25,594 nt of DNA from contig CAJGDH010000003.1 in the NCBI GenBank assembly GCA_904502145.1, positions 1 through 25,594 on the forward strand. The letters run 5' to 3'. The position numbers and the translations under genes were made by a program. Below, in pieces: positions 15,748 through 22,794 of the stretch. The number at the start of each line of letters is the position of its first letter. Positions within the stretch are counted from its first letter, which is position 1. The DNA comes from an uncultured Eubacterium sp. Its GTDB lineage: Bacteria > Bacillota > Clostridia > Lachnospirales > Lachnospiraceae. The notes beneath the pieces were generated by a model. The model did not search any database. It worked only from the letters and a program-made list of their open reading frames with translations, and had not been told where the DNA came from.

Positions 15748-15797
15748 AAAAGAAGTTGTTATTTATATGATTATTTGTATAAATAACAACTTCTTTT
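15748..15797. terminator. Bidirectional terminator between gltA and the HAD gene
   Basis: A perfect 20-bp inverted repeat (15748-15767 with 15778-15797) around a 10-nt loop. The arms are A-rich outside on the left and T-rich on the right, so it can end both gltA from the left and the HAD phosphatase gene from the right. Confidence 0.92.
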
Positions 15798-15821
15798 CTT
15801 TTTCTCTTATGTTTTTTATCA

Positions 15822-16700
15822 TCAGCCATCCAGGTCCAGGTGATAGAGATCGATCAGAAAGTCGGCCACCGCCTCATCTTTGCTGGCTCCGATCACCAGG
15901 TCAGCCGACTGTTTGCAGAGGTCAGTACCGTTGGCCACGGCAAGGCCGAGCCCGGCTGACTTCAACATGTCGCTGTCATTGTCCCCGTCACCGAAGGCCA
16001 GGATCTCATCCACTTCGATTCCCAGATACTCCGCCATCTTTTTAATGGCATTATGTTTCCCTGACATGGCGTCCGATATCTCGATCAGATGAGGCAGGCT
16101 GCTGGTAACATAAACCTGGGGGAAGGCATCTCTTATCTCCTCCAGAATCCTTTCCTTTTCCCGCGGAAGGGAAATAATGTCCACCGCATCCAGTTTATCC
16201 GCATGATCGAGGATGAATGCCCTGATATCATCAACGGGGATCCTGGTGGACTGGATATATTTTTTCCCTGTCTCTCCCATAAACCCGAAATCCCCCGGAT
16301 CATTATAATAGGACAGGGATGTATAGCCCTGACCGCCCACAAAACACTCGTAGGTGATCATATCTTTCTTCCCGGATTGAAAAAATGTCATCAGAGAACT
16401 GGCAAAGGAATCCGGCAGGCAGAAGCTTAAAACCGGAATTCCCGTGGTCATGTCGTAGATCGCCGCCCCGTTGGAAACCACCACATAGCGGATCCCGGGA
16501 AAGTCTGTGACGGATTCCGGGAGAGAGCGGAAAGCCCTGCCGGTGCAGGGGATCACTTCCATCCCCTGGTCCATCAACATCCGCAGGCATTTCATTGTTT
16601 TTGGTGAGATACTTTTATCCGGCATCAGCAAAGTATGATCCAGGTCCGAACAGATGGCCCGGTAGACGGGTTGAAATTCTTTTTTTCTCAAATCGTTCAT
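15822..16700 (-). CDS. HAD superfamily Cof-type phosphatase
   Basis: Haloacid dehalogenase-like hydrolase of the Cof/YbiV (IIB cap) group. These cytoplasmic enzymes dephosphorylate sugar phosphates, flavin mononucleotide or similar small molecules. Motif I is DLDHTLL, with the nucleophile Asp at about residue 19; motif II is PCTGR, the cap lies in the middle, and the C-terminal motif IV is FGDGDNDSDML, typical of the family. The ATG at 16700 overlaps the ABC ATPase stop as TGATG, so it is translated by coupling; a GTG one codon earlier (16703) is also possible. It is the last gene of the importer operon. A link to the imported substrate is suggested only by position. Substrate unknown. Confidence 0.88.
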   Translation of the reverse strand: MNDLRKKEFQPVYRAICSDLDHTLLMPDKSISPKTMKCLRMLMDQGMEVIPCTGRAFRSLPESVTDFPGIRYVVVSNGAAIYDMTTGIPVLSFCLPDSFASSLMTFFQSGKKDMITYECFVGGQGYTSLSYYNDPGDFGFMGETGKKYIQSTRIPVDDIRAFILDHADKLDAVDIISLPREKERILEEIRDAFPQVYVTSSLPHLIEISDAMSGKHNAIKKMAEYLGIEVDEILAFGDGDNDSDMLKSAGLGLAVANGTDLCKQSADLVIGASKDEAVADFLIDLYHLDLDG

Positions 16701-17482
16701 CACCCCTGGGAATACCGTGACAGGAAGCTCTTGGTCCTCTCCTGCTGCGGATTTTCGATCAGCTCTCTGGCGGGACCCTGTTCCACGATAACTCCGCCGT
16801 CCATAAAGATGATCTCATCCGCCACATCCCTGGCAAATGCCATCTCATGGGTAACGATGATCATGGTCGTCTTCTTCTCCGCCAGTCCCCGGATAACCCG
16901 GAGGACTTCACCGGTAAGCTCCGGATCCAGTGCGGAGGTAGGTTCATCGAAACAAAGAATGTCCGGCTGAAGAGCCAGGGCCCTGGCGATCGCCACCCTC
17001 TGCTGCTGTCCTCCGGAAAGCTGGTAGGGGTAATACTTTGCCCGGTCTGCCAGTCCCATCTGGTCGAGCAGTTCCATTCCCCGGGCATTTATCTTATCAA
17101 AAACAGCCTTTTTGTCGGCTTTTGTCTCCGGGTTTCTGAGGGCAGCCAGTTTCTCTGCCAGAGTGACATTTTGCAGGGCGGTATACTGGGGAAAGAGATT
17201 GAAAGCCTGGAATACCATTCCGAAATGGAGCCTCTTCTTCAGCAGTTCACGGTCATTGGCTACGGTGACCCCGCCTTGGAAGAGGGTCTCCCCTTTAACG
17301 ATGATCTCCCCCCTGTCTATGGTCTCCAGAAAATTCAGGCAGCGGAGCAGGGTTGTCTTGCCGGATCCGGATGATCCGATGATGGACAAGGCATGCCCTT
17401 CCTCCAGGGAAAAGCTGACATTTCTCAGAACATGCGTATGTCCGAAACTTTTCTCCAGATTGTTTACTTCAAGAATTGCCAT
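16700..17482 (-). CDS. Amino-acid-type ABC importer ATPase
   Basis: Cytoplasmic ATPase of the polar amino acid uptake family (GlnQ/HisP group), 260 residues. Walker A is GSSGSGKT (36-43); the Q-loop region is MVFQAFNLFPQYTALQNV, the signature is LSGGQQQR, Walker B is ILCFDEPTSALD, and the H-loop is IVTHEM. All motifs are intact. A strong AGGAGGTG site lies just before the ATG, next to the permease stop 11 bp upstream. It works with the permease (17494-18150) and the permuted binding protein (18235-19056). Sequence alone does not show whether the ligand is a standard amino acid, and the unusual binding protein argues for caution. Confidence 0.95.
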   Translation of the reverse strand: MAILEVNNLEKSFGHTHVLRNVSFSLEEGHALSIIGSSGSGKTTLLRCLNFLETIDRGEIIVKGETLFQGGVTVANDRELLKKRLHFGMVFQAFNLFPQYTALQNVTLAEKLAALRNPETKADKKAVFDKINARGMELLDQMGLADRAKYYPYQLSGGQQQRVAIARALALQPDILCFDEPTSALDPELTGEVLRVIRGLAEKKTTMIIVTHEMAFARDVADEIIFMDGGVIVEQGPARELIENPQQERTKSFLSRYSQG

Positions 17483-17493
17483 CTTTTCACCTC

Positions 17494-18150
17494 CTATTTG
17501 AAATAAGCCAGTTTTTTCTCAATATGATTAAAGATCAGCGTAAGTATTCCCACAAAGAGAAGATAGAATACTCCCGTGTAGAACAAGGGCCATGTGATCC
17601 CGGCAGACTTCATGAAGGAATAGCCGGAAAATGTGAGCTCGTAAGCGGCGATGATCCTGGCGAGGGAGGTATCCTTCACCAGGGTGATGATCTCGTTTGA
17701 CATGGGAGGAACGATCCTCTTGATCATCTGCAGCAGGGTGATATTCCAGAAGATCTCCCATTTGGTCATACCAAGAACCTGGCCTGCCTCACTCTGTCCG
17801 ATGGGTACACCTTCGATCCCCCCGCGGAAGATGACGGAAAAATAGCAGGAATAGTTTATGGTGAAGGCAACTACTGTCGCCGTGATCCTGCCGGCCTCAT
17901 TGCCGCTCCAGATGTTGTGGCCCAGCCAGAGCCCGGGCCCGTAGAAAATGATGATGAGCTGGAGCATAAGGGGGGTACCCCGGATGATCCAGACAAAAAC
18001 TTCAATGATCGTGCGGACCAGCCTCAGCTTGCTTCTTGAAGCGATCCCCAGGAGCAGACCCAGGGGAAGGGAAAAAAGCAGGGTGAGGATGAAGATCCTG
18101 AAGGTGGTCCAAAGTCCCTGCATCAACTGGATGGTAACACTTCCAAACAT
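17494..18150 (-). CDS. Amino-acid-type ABC importer permease
   Basis: Integral membrane subunit of the His/Glu/Gln/Arg uptake family, 218 residues with about five membrane helices. The first helix (LWTTFRIFILTLLFSLPLG) and the RGTPLMLQL segment are family hallmarks, and the EAA-type coupling loop appears as EAGQVLGMTKWEIF. One permease gene means it probably acts as a homodimer. The start at 18150 has AAGGAG upstream. A strong terminator lies between the binding protein gene and this one, so it should be made at a lower level. It ends 11 bp before the ATPase start. Confidence 0.93.
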   Translation of the reverse strand: MFGSVTIQLMQGLWTTFRIFILTLLFSLPLGLLLGIASRSKLRLVRTIIEVFVWIIRGTPLMLQLIIIFYGPGLWLGHNIWSGNEAGRITATVVAFTINYSCYFSVIFRGGIEGVPIGQSEAGQVLGMTKWEIFWNITLLQMIKRIVPPMSNEIITLVKDTSLARIIAAYELTFSGYSFMKSAGITWPLFYTGVFYLLFVGILTLIFNHIEKKLAYFK

Positions 18151-18174
18151 TTCTTCTCTCCTTAATGATTTTCG

Positions 18175-18219
18175 AAAAAAAACTGCCGCTGCCTTGGGAT
18201 GATCCTTCGCAGCGACAGC
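18175..18219 (-). terminator. Intra-operon terminator after the binding protein gene
   Basis: On the minus strand, an 11-bp stem (plus-strand arms 18182-18192 and 18209-18219, two G-T pairs) with a 16-nt loop is followed by eight T (A at 18175-18182). It begins about 15 nt after the binding protein stop and precedes the permease site. Partial read-through would give more binding protein than permease. Confidence 0.85.
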
Positions 18220-18234
18220 TTCCCTGATAATTCT

Positions 18235-19056
18235 TTATTCTGCCGGAACAACAACTACCTGCGCATTATTGCAGTAGGGATTTGTACAGGACATGGAAGA
18301 AGTTACTTCGTCAGTCAGGGTCATACCGTTCCAGACAACATCGATATTATTGGAATTAAGCTCCATGATCTTGTTGTCCCAGTCGATCTCTACAAACTCT
18401 ACGTCAACACCCAGTTCTTCACCGACGATCTTGGCCATATCTGCGTCGAATCCGATCCACTCACCGTTATCATCCTTGTAATCCATCGGTGCGAAATCCG
18501 TGATTCCAACGACAAATTTGCCTTTTGCCTTGATGGCTTCCACATCGCTGTCGGATGCGGCCGGCTCATAAGCACATTCCTTCTGCTCAACCAGCGCTTC
18601 CTGAACACCGTACTGTGTGGCAACTTCCTGAAGAGTACCGTCAGCGTAGGTCGTATACAGAACGCTGTTGATGAAGGAAGCAAGATCGGAACCCTGACGG
18701 CATCCGATACCGTATTCCTCTGTGGTAAGCTCATCTGTGTGGATAAGGTTCGGATAGCTGGTGCCTTCTCCGATCATGGCGCCTGCCATAAGAAGGTCGA
18801 TGATGGCTGCATCGGATGTTCCTGACTGCACTTCCATCAGAGCATCTGCCTGGGATGCCACTTTATTTACCTGAAATCCTTTCTCTTCTGCCACAGCAGC
18901 TCCGGCTGACCCGTTCTCCACCGCGTAAACCATGTCGCCTGAAGAAGACTCAGCCTCGGTGGAAGGTTCGCTCTTGCTTCCGCCGCCTCCGCAGCCTGCA
19001 AGGGCAAGACTCAGGATCATAATCCCGCTTAATAACATCACTATTCTTTTTTTCAT
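18235..19056 (-). CDS. Circularly permuted ABC substrate-binding lipoprotein
   Basis: Extracellular solute-binding protein of the amino acid type, anchored by lipid at C22 (lipobox L19-A-G-C22). The domain order is reversed compared with GlnH or HisJ. Residues about 41-158 are the usual second half: MVYAVENGSAG, then ALMEVQSGTSDAAIID with the amine-binding Asp (D87), then EYGIGCRQGSDL and the ADGTLQEVATQYG C-terminal helix. A short linker (about 159-170) leads into the usual first half, 171-273: AIKAKGKFVVGITDFAPMDY, NGEWIGFDADMAKIV, and NGMTLTDEV up to the hinge strand QVVVVPAE. The protein ends there, at the normal first hinge. The TDER arginine that binds the ligand carboxylate is Val251 here. 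The start has a GGAGG site. The ORF is intact, so this is not a broken gene. The ligand may not be a standard alpha-amino acid. Confidence 0.9.
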   Translation of the reverse strand: MKKRIVMLLSGIMILSLALAGCGGGGSKSEPSTEAESSSGDMVYAVENGSAGAAVAEEKGFQVNKVASQADALMEVQSGTSDAAIIDLLMAGAMIGEGTSYPNLIHTDELTTEEYGIGCRQGSDLASFINSVLYTTYADGTLQEVATQYGVQEALVEQKECAYEPAASDSDVEAIKAKGKFVVGITDFAPMDYKDDNGEWIGFDADMAKIVGEELGVDVEFVEIDWDNKIMELNSNNIDVVWNGMTLTDEVTSSMSCTNPYCNNAQVVVVPAE

Positions 19057-19122
19057 GATTCCCTCCTGATTGATATAATCTTACTGAAAAATCTCCGGTT
19101 TGATAACCTGTAGTTCTTTGTT

Positions 19123-19151
19123 ATATTAACATATTAGCACAGTAAAGTAAA
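19123..19151 (-). promoter_or_regulatory. Promoter of the ABC importer operon
   Basis: On the minus strand, TTTACT (19146-19151), a 17-nt spacer and TAATAT (19123-19128) give a fair sigma-A promoter. The leader of about 60 nt contains a short GGTT-ATCA-AACC hairpin, too small to support a riboswitch call. Confidence 0.5.
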
Positions 19152-19209
19152 GAAAATAAGTCCTTTCTGACAATTTTATTAAGGAACTTTGACTAATTGC
19201 CGATTTATG

Positions 19210-19238
19210 TTGTGGAGTAAATAAGTATGCGTTATAGT
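19210..19238 (+). promoter_or_regulatory. Promoter of the DUF4349 gene
   Basis: TTGTGG (19210-19215), a 17-nt spacer and TATAGT (19233-19238) lie just ahead of the GGAGGTGA site. The leader would be about 18 nt. The call is weaker than the others because TTGACT at 19189 is an alternative -35 without a good partner. Confidence 0.45.
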
Positions 19239-19262
19239 TGAAAAAACGGAGGTGAACGATAC

Positions 19263-20330
19263 ATGAAGAAAACAATGATCCCTTTGATACTCTGTCTGCT
19301 CCTCATCCTGGGCGGCTGCAGTTCCATGTCCGGCCAGTTCCTCCCTGCCCCGCAGTCTGCGAAAGAGGAAGAGGCTGCCGGATCTTACGGTTCGGCTGAT
19401 TACGCGGCGAATTCCTATGCCGACGAAGAATCCAAGGCTGAGGTCACGGACCCCTCGGATGAAGGGGCCGACGAAGAGGGCGAAAGCCGCACAGATGTGG
19501 GGGCCGATGCAGCCAAGGATAAGCAGAAGCTGGTCTACACCTGTGACATGGTCATGGAAACCCTGGAGTTTGAGGATACACTGAAATCCGTAAAAGAAGC
19601 TGTGACAAAATATAGCGGGATCATCGAGCGGGAGAATCAGACCGACAGTGATACCTACTGGTACAACAATTACAACAGGCACAGCGCAACCAAGAACATC
19701 TTTTTGGTCATCCGCATTCCCACAGCCAACTATCAGGCTTTTCTCGATGATCTTGACGGCAACGGGAAAGTGGTCAGCAGGAATATGCAGGTGGATAATA
19801 TCACCAGGAAATATTCGGAGATCCAGACCACCATCAAGTCTCTCCAGATCCAGGAGAAGAGACTTCTGGACATGATGGAGAAAGCGGGCTCCGTTGAGGA
19901 TATGATCACCGTGGAATCCAGACTGACGGAAGTACAGAACGATCTGGCCCGGTACAAGAACACTCTGGCCTCCCTGGATACGGATGTAAAGTACTCCACC
20001 ATCAACCTGACCATCAACGAGGTAGTAAAGTACGAGGAAAAACAGGAGACATTCACGGAAAGACTGCACTCCACTCTGGACAGGTCGGGTGAACTCTTCC
20101 TTTCTTTCCTGGAAGGGGCTTTGTTCGCGCTTATCCTCTTTGGCCCTATCCTGCTGGTTCTTCTCATCCTCATCTTTATCATCATAAAGATCGTGAGATC
20201 GGTCAGAAGGAGAAAAAAACAGAAAGCCATCCGGAAAAAGGCGGAAAAAACTGCCCAGACCCACCGGCCGGAACCTGAGGAAGAGGCAGAACCGGAAGAT
20301 CCTCCGGCTCCCGAAACCCCGGAGGACTGA
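19263..20330 (+). CDS. DUF4349 lipoprotein with C-terminal membrane anchor
   Basis: A 355-residue envelope protein. The signal peptide ends in lipobox L16-GG-C19. A low-complexity Ala/Glu/Asp/Ser-rich spacer (about 22-88) follows, then the DUF4349 domain (about 88-255), which contains DTLKSVKEAVTKYSG, the RIPTANYQAFLDDL core and a coiled-coil stretch (IQTTIKSLQIQEKRLLDMMEKA). One membrane helix is at about 286-311, followed by a very basic patch and an acidic Pro/Glu-rich tail that should face the cytoplasm. DUF4349 has no settled function; a wall or membrane stress role is only a guess. The start has GGAGGTGA upstream. It is divergent from the ABC importer and probably a single gene, although no terminator was seen before the dha promoter. 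Confidence 0.88.
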   Translation: MKKTMIPLILCLLLILGGCSSMSGQFLPAPQSAKEEEAAGSYGSADYAANSYADEESKAEVTDPSDEGADEEGESRTDVGADAAKDKQKLVYTCDMVMETLEFEDTLKSVKEAVTKYSGIIERENQTDSDTYWYNNYNRHSATKNIFLVIRIPTANYQAFLDDLDGNGKVVSRNMQVDNITRKYSEIQTTIKSLQIQEKRLLDMMEKAGSVEDMITVESRLTEVQNDLARYKNTLASLDTDVKYSTINLTINEVVKYEEKQETFTERLHSTLDRSGELFLSFLEGALFALILFGPILLVLLILIFIIIKIVRSVRRRKKQKAIRKKAEKTAQTHRPEPEEEAEPEDPPAPETPED

Positions 20331-20399
20331 ATCACGGAAAATCTCTCCTGATTCCTAATGAAAACAGTTAATATTTGTTCATAATTCACAATAATTTCA

Positions 20400-20428
20400 T
20401 TGCAAAAGCCTTTATTTTATGATATTAT
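20400..20428 (+). promoter_or_regulatory. Promoter of the dha operon
   Basis: TTGCAA (20400-20405), a 17-nt spacer and TATTAT (20423-20428) form a good sigma-A promoter, about 58 nt ahead of dhaK. The leader includes CTATAG and a T-rich stretch but no clear regulator site. Confidence 0.65.
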
Positions 20429-20492
20429 ACAGTCGAAGCTACTATAGTTTTTTATATTTTTCATAAAAGTCAGTTTAAGGAGGTATTTGTTT

Positions 20493-21488
20493 ATGAAAAA
20501 GATAATCAATGGAGTAGATCAGGTTGAGGAACAGATGATTGAGGGTTTTGTGAAAGCTTGTCCCGAATATCTGAAAAGATTAGGTGATGACCTCACTGTT
20601 GTACGTGCACAGAAAAAAGAAGGCAAAGTTGCCGTTATCTCCGGTGGTGGAAGCGGTCATGAGCCGTCCCACGGCGGATATGTAGGAAAAGGTATGCTTG
20701 ATGCCGCAGTAGCAGGTGCTGTGTACACATCTCCTTCCGTTGATCCGATCTACGAAGCAATCAAAGCTGTAGATGCTGGCAAAGGCGTTCTGATGGTTAT
20801 CAAGAACTATACCGGTGACGTAATGAACTTCGAACTTGCCGGCGAGCAGGCTGAAGATGATGACGATATCAAAGTAGCAAAAGTTGTTGTAAATGATGAC
20901 GTAGCTGTTGACGGTTCCTTATATACCGTTGGCCGTCGTGGTGTTGCAGGTACTGTATTTGTTCATAAATGTGCAGGTGCAAAGGCTGAGGCAGGCGGAA
21001 CTCTGGAAGAAGTACAGGCAGCTGCTCAGAAGGTTATCGACAATGTGAGATCCATGAGTATGGCCATCAATCCGTCCACCGTTCCGGCAGCAGGCGTTCC
21101 CGGATTCGAACTTGGTGAAGACGAGATGGAAATCGGTATCGGTATCCATGGTGAGCCCGGTGTTAAGAAGATGAAACTTGAACCGGCAGATAAGATTGTT
21201 GATATGATGTTAGAGAAGATCCTCGGCGACCTGGATTACACAGGATCCGATGTTGCAGTTATGATCAACGGCTGCGGCGGAACTCCTCTTATGGAATTAT
21301 ATATCGCAAACAATCATGTAAATGATGTTCTTACAGCAAAAGGCATCAACGTCTACAAGACATGGGTCGGCAACTTCATGACCTCCATCGAGAGTGAAGG
21401 TTTCTCCATCTCCATTCTTAAACTTGATGACGAGCTGAAAGAGCTCCTGGATGCTCCGGCAGATACTCCTGCTTTCACACAGGTCTGA
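20493..21488 (+). CDS. dhaK: PTS-dependent dihydroxyacetone kinase, DhaK subunit
   Basis: Substrate-binding subunit of the phosphoenolpyruvate-dependent dihydroxyacetone kinase. It holds dihydroxyacetone covalently on a histidine while DhaL-ADP donates the phosphate. The 331 residues carry GGGSGHEPSHGG (51-62, H56) and the covalent His in GIGIHGEPG (H219). The start is ATG 20493, with AAGGAGG 9 nt upstream; a TTG two codons earlier is less likely. Codons such as GTT, GCA, AAA and GAA are far more frequent than in the neighbours, as expected of a highly expressed gene rather than a foreign one. The operon continues with dhaL and dhaM, but a terminator-like hairpin lies in the dhaK-dhaL gap. 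The pathway is glycerol or dihydroxyacetone use, giving dihydroxyacetone phosphate for glycolysis. Confidence 0.96.
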   Translation: MKKIINGVDQVEEQMIEGFVKACPEYLKRLGDDLTVVRAQKKEGKVAVISGGGSGHEPSHGGYVGKGMLDAAVAGAVYTSPSVDPIYEAIKAVDAGKGVLMVIKNYTGDVMNFELAGEQAEDDDDIKVAKVVVNDDVAVDGSLYTVGRRGVAGTVFVHKCAGAKAEAGGTLEEVQAAAQKVIDNVRSMSMAINPSTVPAAGVPGFELGEDEMEIGIGIHGEPGVKKMKLEPADKIVDMMLEKILGDLDYTGSDVAVMINGCGGTPLMELYIANNHVNDVLTAKGINVYKTWVGNFMTSIESEGFSISILKLDDELKELLDAPADTPAFTQV

Positions 21489-21564
21489 TCAACTGTCCGG
21501 GATGATTGATCCGGCTGACGGAAAGGAATATTGTAATCCTGTCCGACAGGGTCAGTTAAGGTAA

Positions 21565-21606
21565 AAAACATCCGTCCTGCGGTTTATGCCGCGGGATGGG
21601 TGTTTT
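21565..21606 (+). terminator. Terminator-like hairpin between dhaK and dhaL
   Basis: An 18-bp stem with three G-T pairs (arms 21565-21582 and 21589-21606) and a 6-nt loop TTTATG, ending in TTTT. It should allow partial termination or protect the 3' end of the dhaK message, so DhaK would exceed DhaL and DhaM. Confidence 0.75.
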
Positions 21607-21636
21607 ACAATATAAAAGCAAAGAAGGAATTGAATT

Positions 21637-22260
21637 ATGGCTGATAAAGCAAAATTACTTGAAATATTAGATAAGATCATCGCAACGATAGATGAACAGA
21701 AACATTATCTTACCGAGCTTGACAACGTGATCGGTGACGGCGACCATGGAATCAACATGGACCGCGGCTTCCAGGCTGTAAAGAATCAGATGCCTTCCTA
21801 TCAGGACCTTGAACCCGAAGGAATCCTCAAGGATGTCGGAAAACAGCTCATGAAGGTGGTCGGCGGTTCTGCAGGTCCTCTCTACGGCTCCGCTTTCAAA
21901 AAAGCCGGCGTGTATCTGAAGGGTAAATCAGAGATTACCATGGATGATTTCATCGGAATCATGGATACCTCCATCGAGCAGATCCAGAAGCTGGGTCATG
22001 CTGTTGAAGGTGAAAAAACCATGCTTGATGCCATGTTCCCGGCGACAAGGGCCATGAAGGAATCCTACGCTGCTGACGGTGACTACAAAAAGGCCCTTCA
22101 GGCCGGAGTGGAAGCTGCCAAAGCAGGTGTTGAATACACAAAGACCATCATCGCTACAAAGGGTCGTGCAAGTTATCTCGGTGAGAGAAGCATCGGCCAT
22201 CAGGATCCGGGAGCAACTTCCTTTACCCTGATGCTGGAAGATGTCGCTGAATTAGCTTAG
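21637..22260 (+). CDS. dhaL: Dihydroxyacetone kinase, DhaL ADP-binding subunit
   Basis: Carries a permanently bound ADP that is phosphorylated by DhaM and passes the phosphate to dihydroxyacetone on DhaK. The 207 residues are all helical, with the Mg-ADP motif DNVIGDGDHGINMDRG, whose three aspartates are D29, D34 and D36. Further signatures are GGSAGPLYG and the C-terminal GRASYLGERSIGHQDPGATS. Length is normal. The ribosome binding site AAGGA is about 8 nt upstream. The stop overlaps the AGGAGG site of dhaM, so translation of dhaM is closely linked. Confidence 0.96.
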   Translation: MADKAKLLEILDKIIATIDEQKHYLTELDNVIGDGDHGINMDRGFQAVKNQMPSYQDLEPEGILKDVGKQLMKVVGGSAGPLYGSAFKKAGVYLKGKSEITMDDFIGIMDTSIEQIQKLGHAVEGEKTMLDAMFPATRAMKESYAADGDYKKALQAGVEAAKAGVEYTKTIIATKGRASYLGERSIGHQDPGATSFTLMLEDVAELA

Positions 22261-22271
22261 GAGGATATAGC

Positions 22272-22658
22272 ATGGTTGGTATCGTAATTGTTTCCCACAG
22301 TCAGAAACTTGCAGAAGATATCGTTGATCTTGCACATCTGATGGCAGATGACTGCCCAATGGCTGCCGCAGGAGGCATGGCTGACGGCGGTTTCGGAACA
22401 AGTTATGACAAAATCGAAAATGCTATTGAAGATATATACACTGATGACGGTGTGATCATCCTCATGGATCTGGGCAGCGCAGTTATGACGACAGAACTGG
22501 TTGTCGATGATATGAAGGATGATGACAAGATCGTCGAGATGGTTGACTGCCCCATCGTGGAAGGTGCTATCGCCGCTTCTGTAGTCGCTGCAGGCGGAGC
22601 TCCCATCGAGGATGTAATCGAGGCAGCCAAATCCGCACGTGATATGGAGAAATTCTAG
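22272..22658 (+). CDS. dhaM: Dihydroxyacetone kinase phosphotransfer subunit DhaM (EIIA only)
   Basis: Receives phosphate from HPr of the PTS and hands it to ADP bound in DhaL. The 128 residues form one EIIA-mannose-type domain, with the phosphorylated His at position 9 (VSHSQKL), the GGMADGGFGTS loop and DLGSAVMTTE. The HPr and enzyme I modules fused to E. coli DhaM are absent, as usual in Firmicutes, so it depends on general PTS proteins encoded elsewhere. An AGGAGG site lies 7 nt before the ATG. A strong terminator follows. Confidence 0.95.
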   Translation: MVGIVIVSHSQKLAEDIVDLAHLMADDCPMAAAGGMADGGFGTSYDKIENAIEDIYTDDGVIILMDLGSAVMTTELVVDDMKDDDKIVEMVDCPIVEGAIAASVVAAGGAPIEDVIEAAKSARDMEKF

Positions 22659-22708
22659 GTCTCCATATTCACTGAACGGGATCATGCCGAAACCTGTCAG
22701 AACTGATA

Positions 22709-22757
22709 AAAACCCGATCCGTAAGAACATTTCAATGTTCCGCCCGGATCGGGTTTT
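22709..22757. terminator. Bidirectional terminator after dhaM
   Basis: AAAACCCGATCCG (22709-22721) pairs perfectly with CGGATCGGGTTTT (22745-22757). An inner hairpin, GAACAT-TTCA-ATGTTC, fills the loop. T-runs occur on both strands, so it can end dhaM and also the converging Big_2/NlpC-like gene. Confidence 0.93.
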
Positions 22758-22794
22758 CTTGTTGCTTTTTATTTTTTCTTTTTAATTCATCGGA

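Noticed and set aside
18235..19056. Binding protein gene as a truncated or frameshifted pseudogene
   Set aside because: All parts of both lobes are present in one frame with signal peptide and ribosome binding site; only their order differs.
19179..20264. A 361-codon minus-strand frame opposite the DUF4349 gene
   Set aside because: The plus-strand protein has a lipobox, known domain, membrane anchor and ribosome binding site. The antisense frame is low-complexity and has no start signal.
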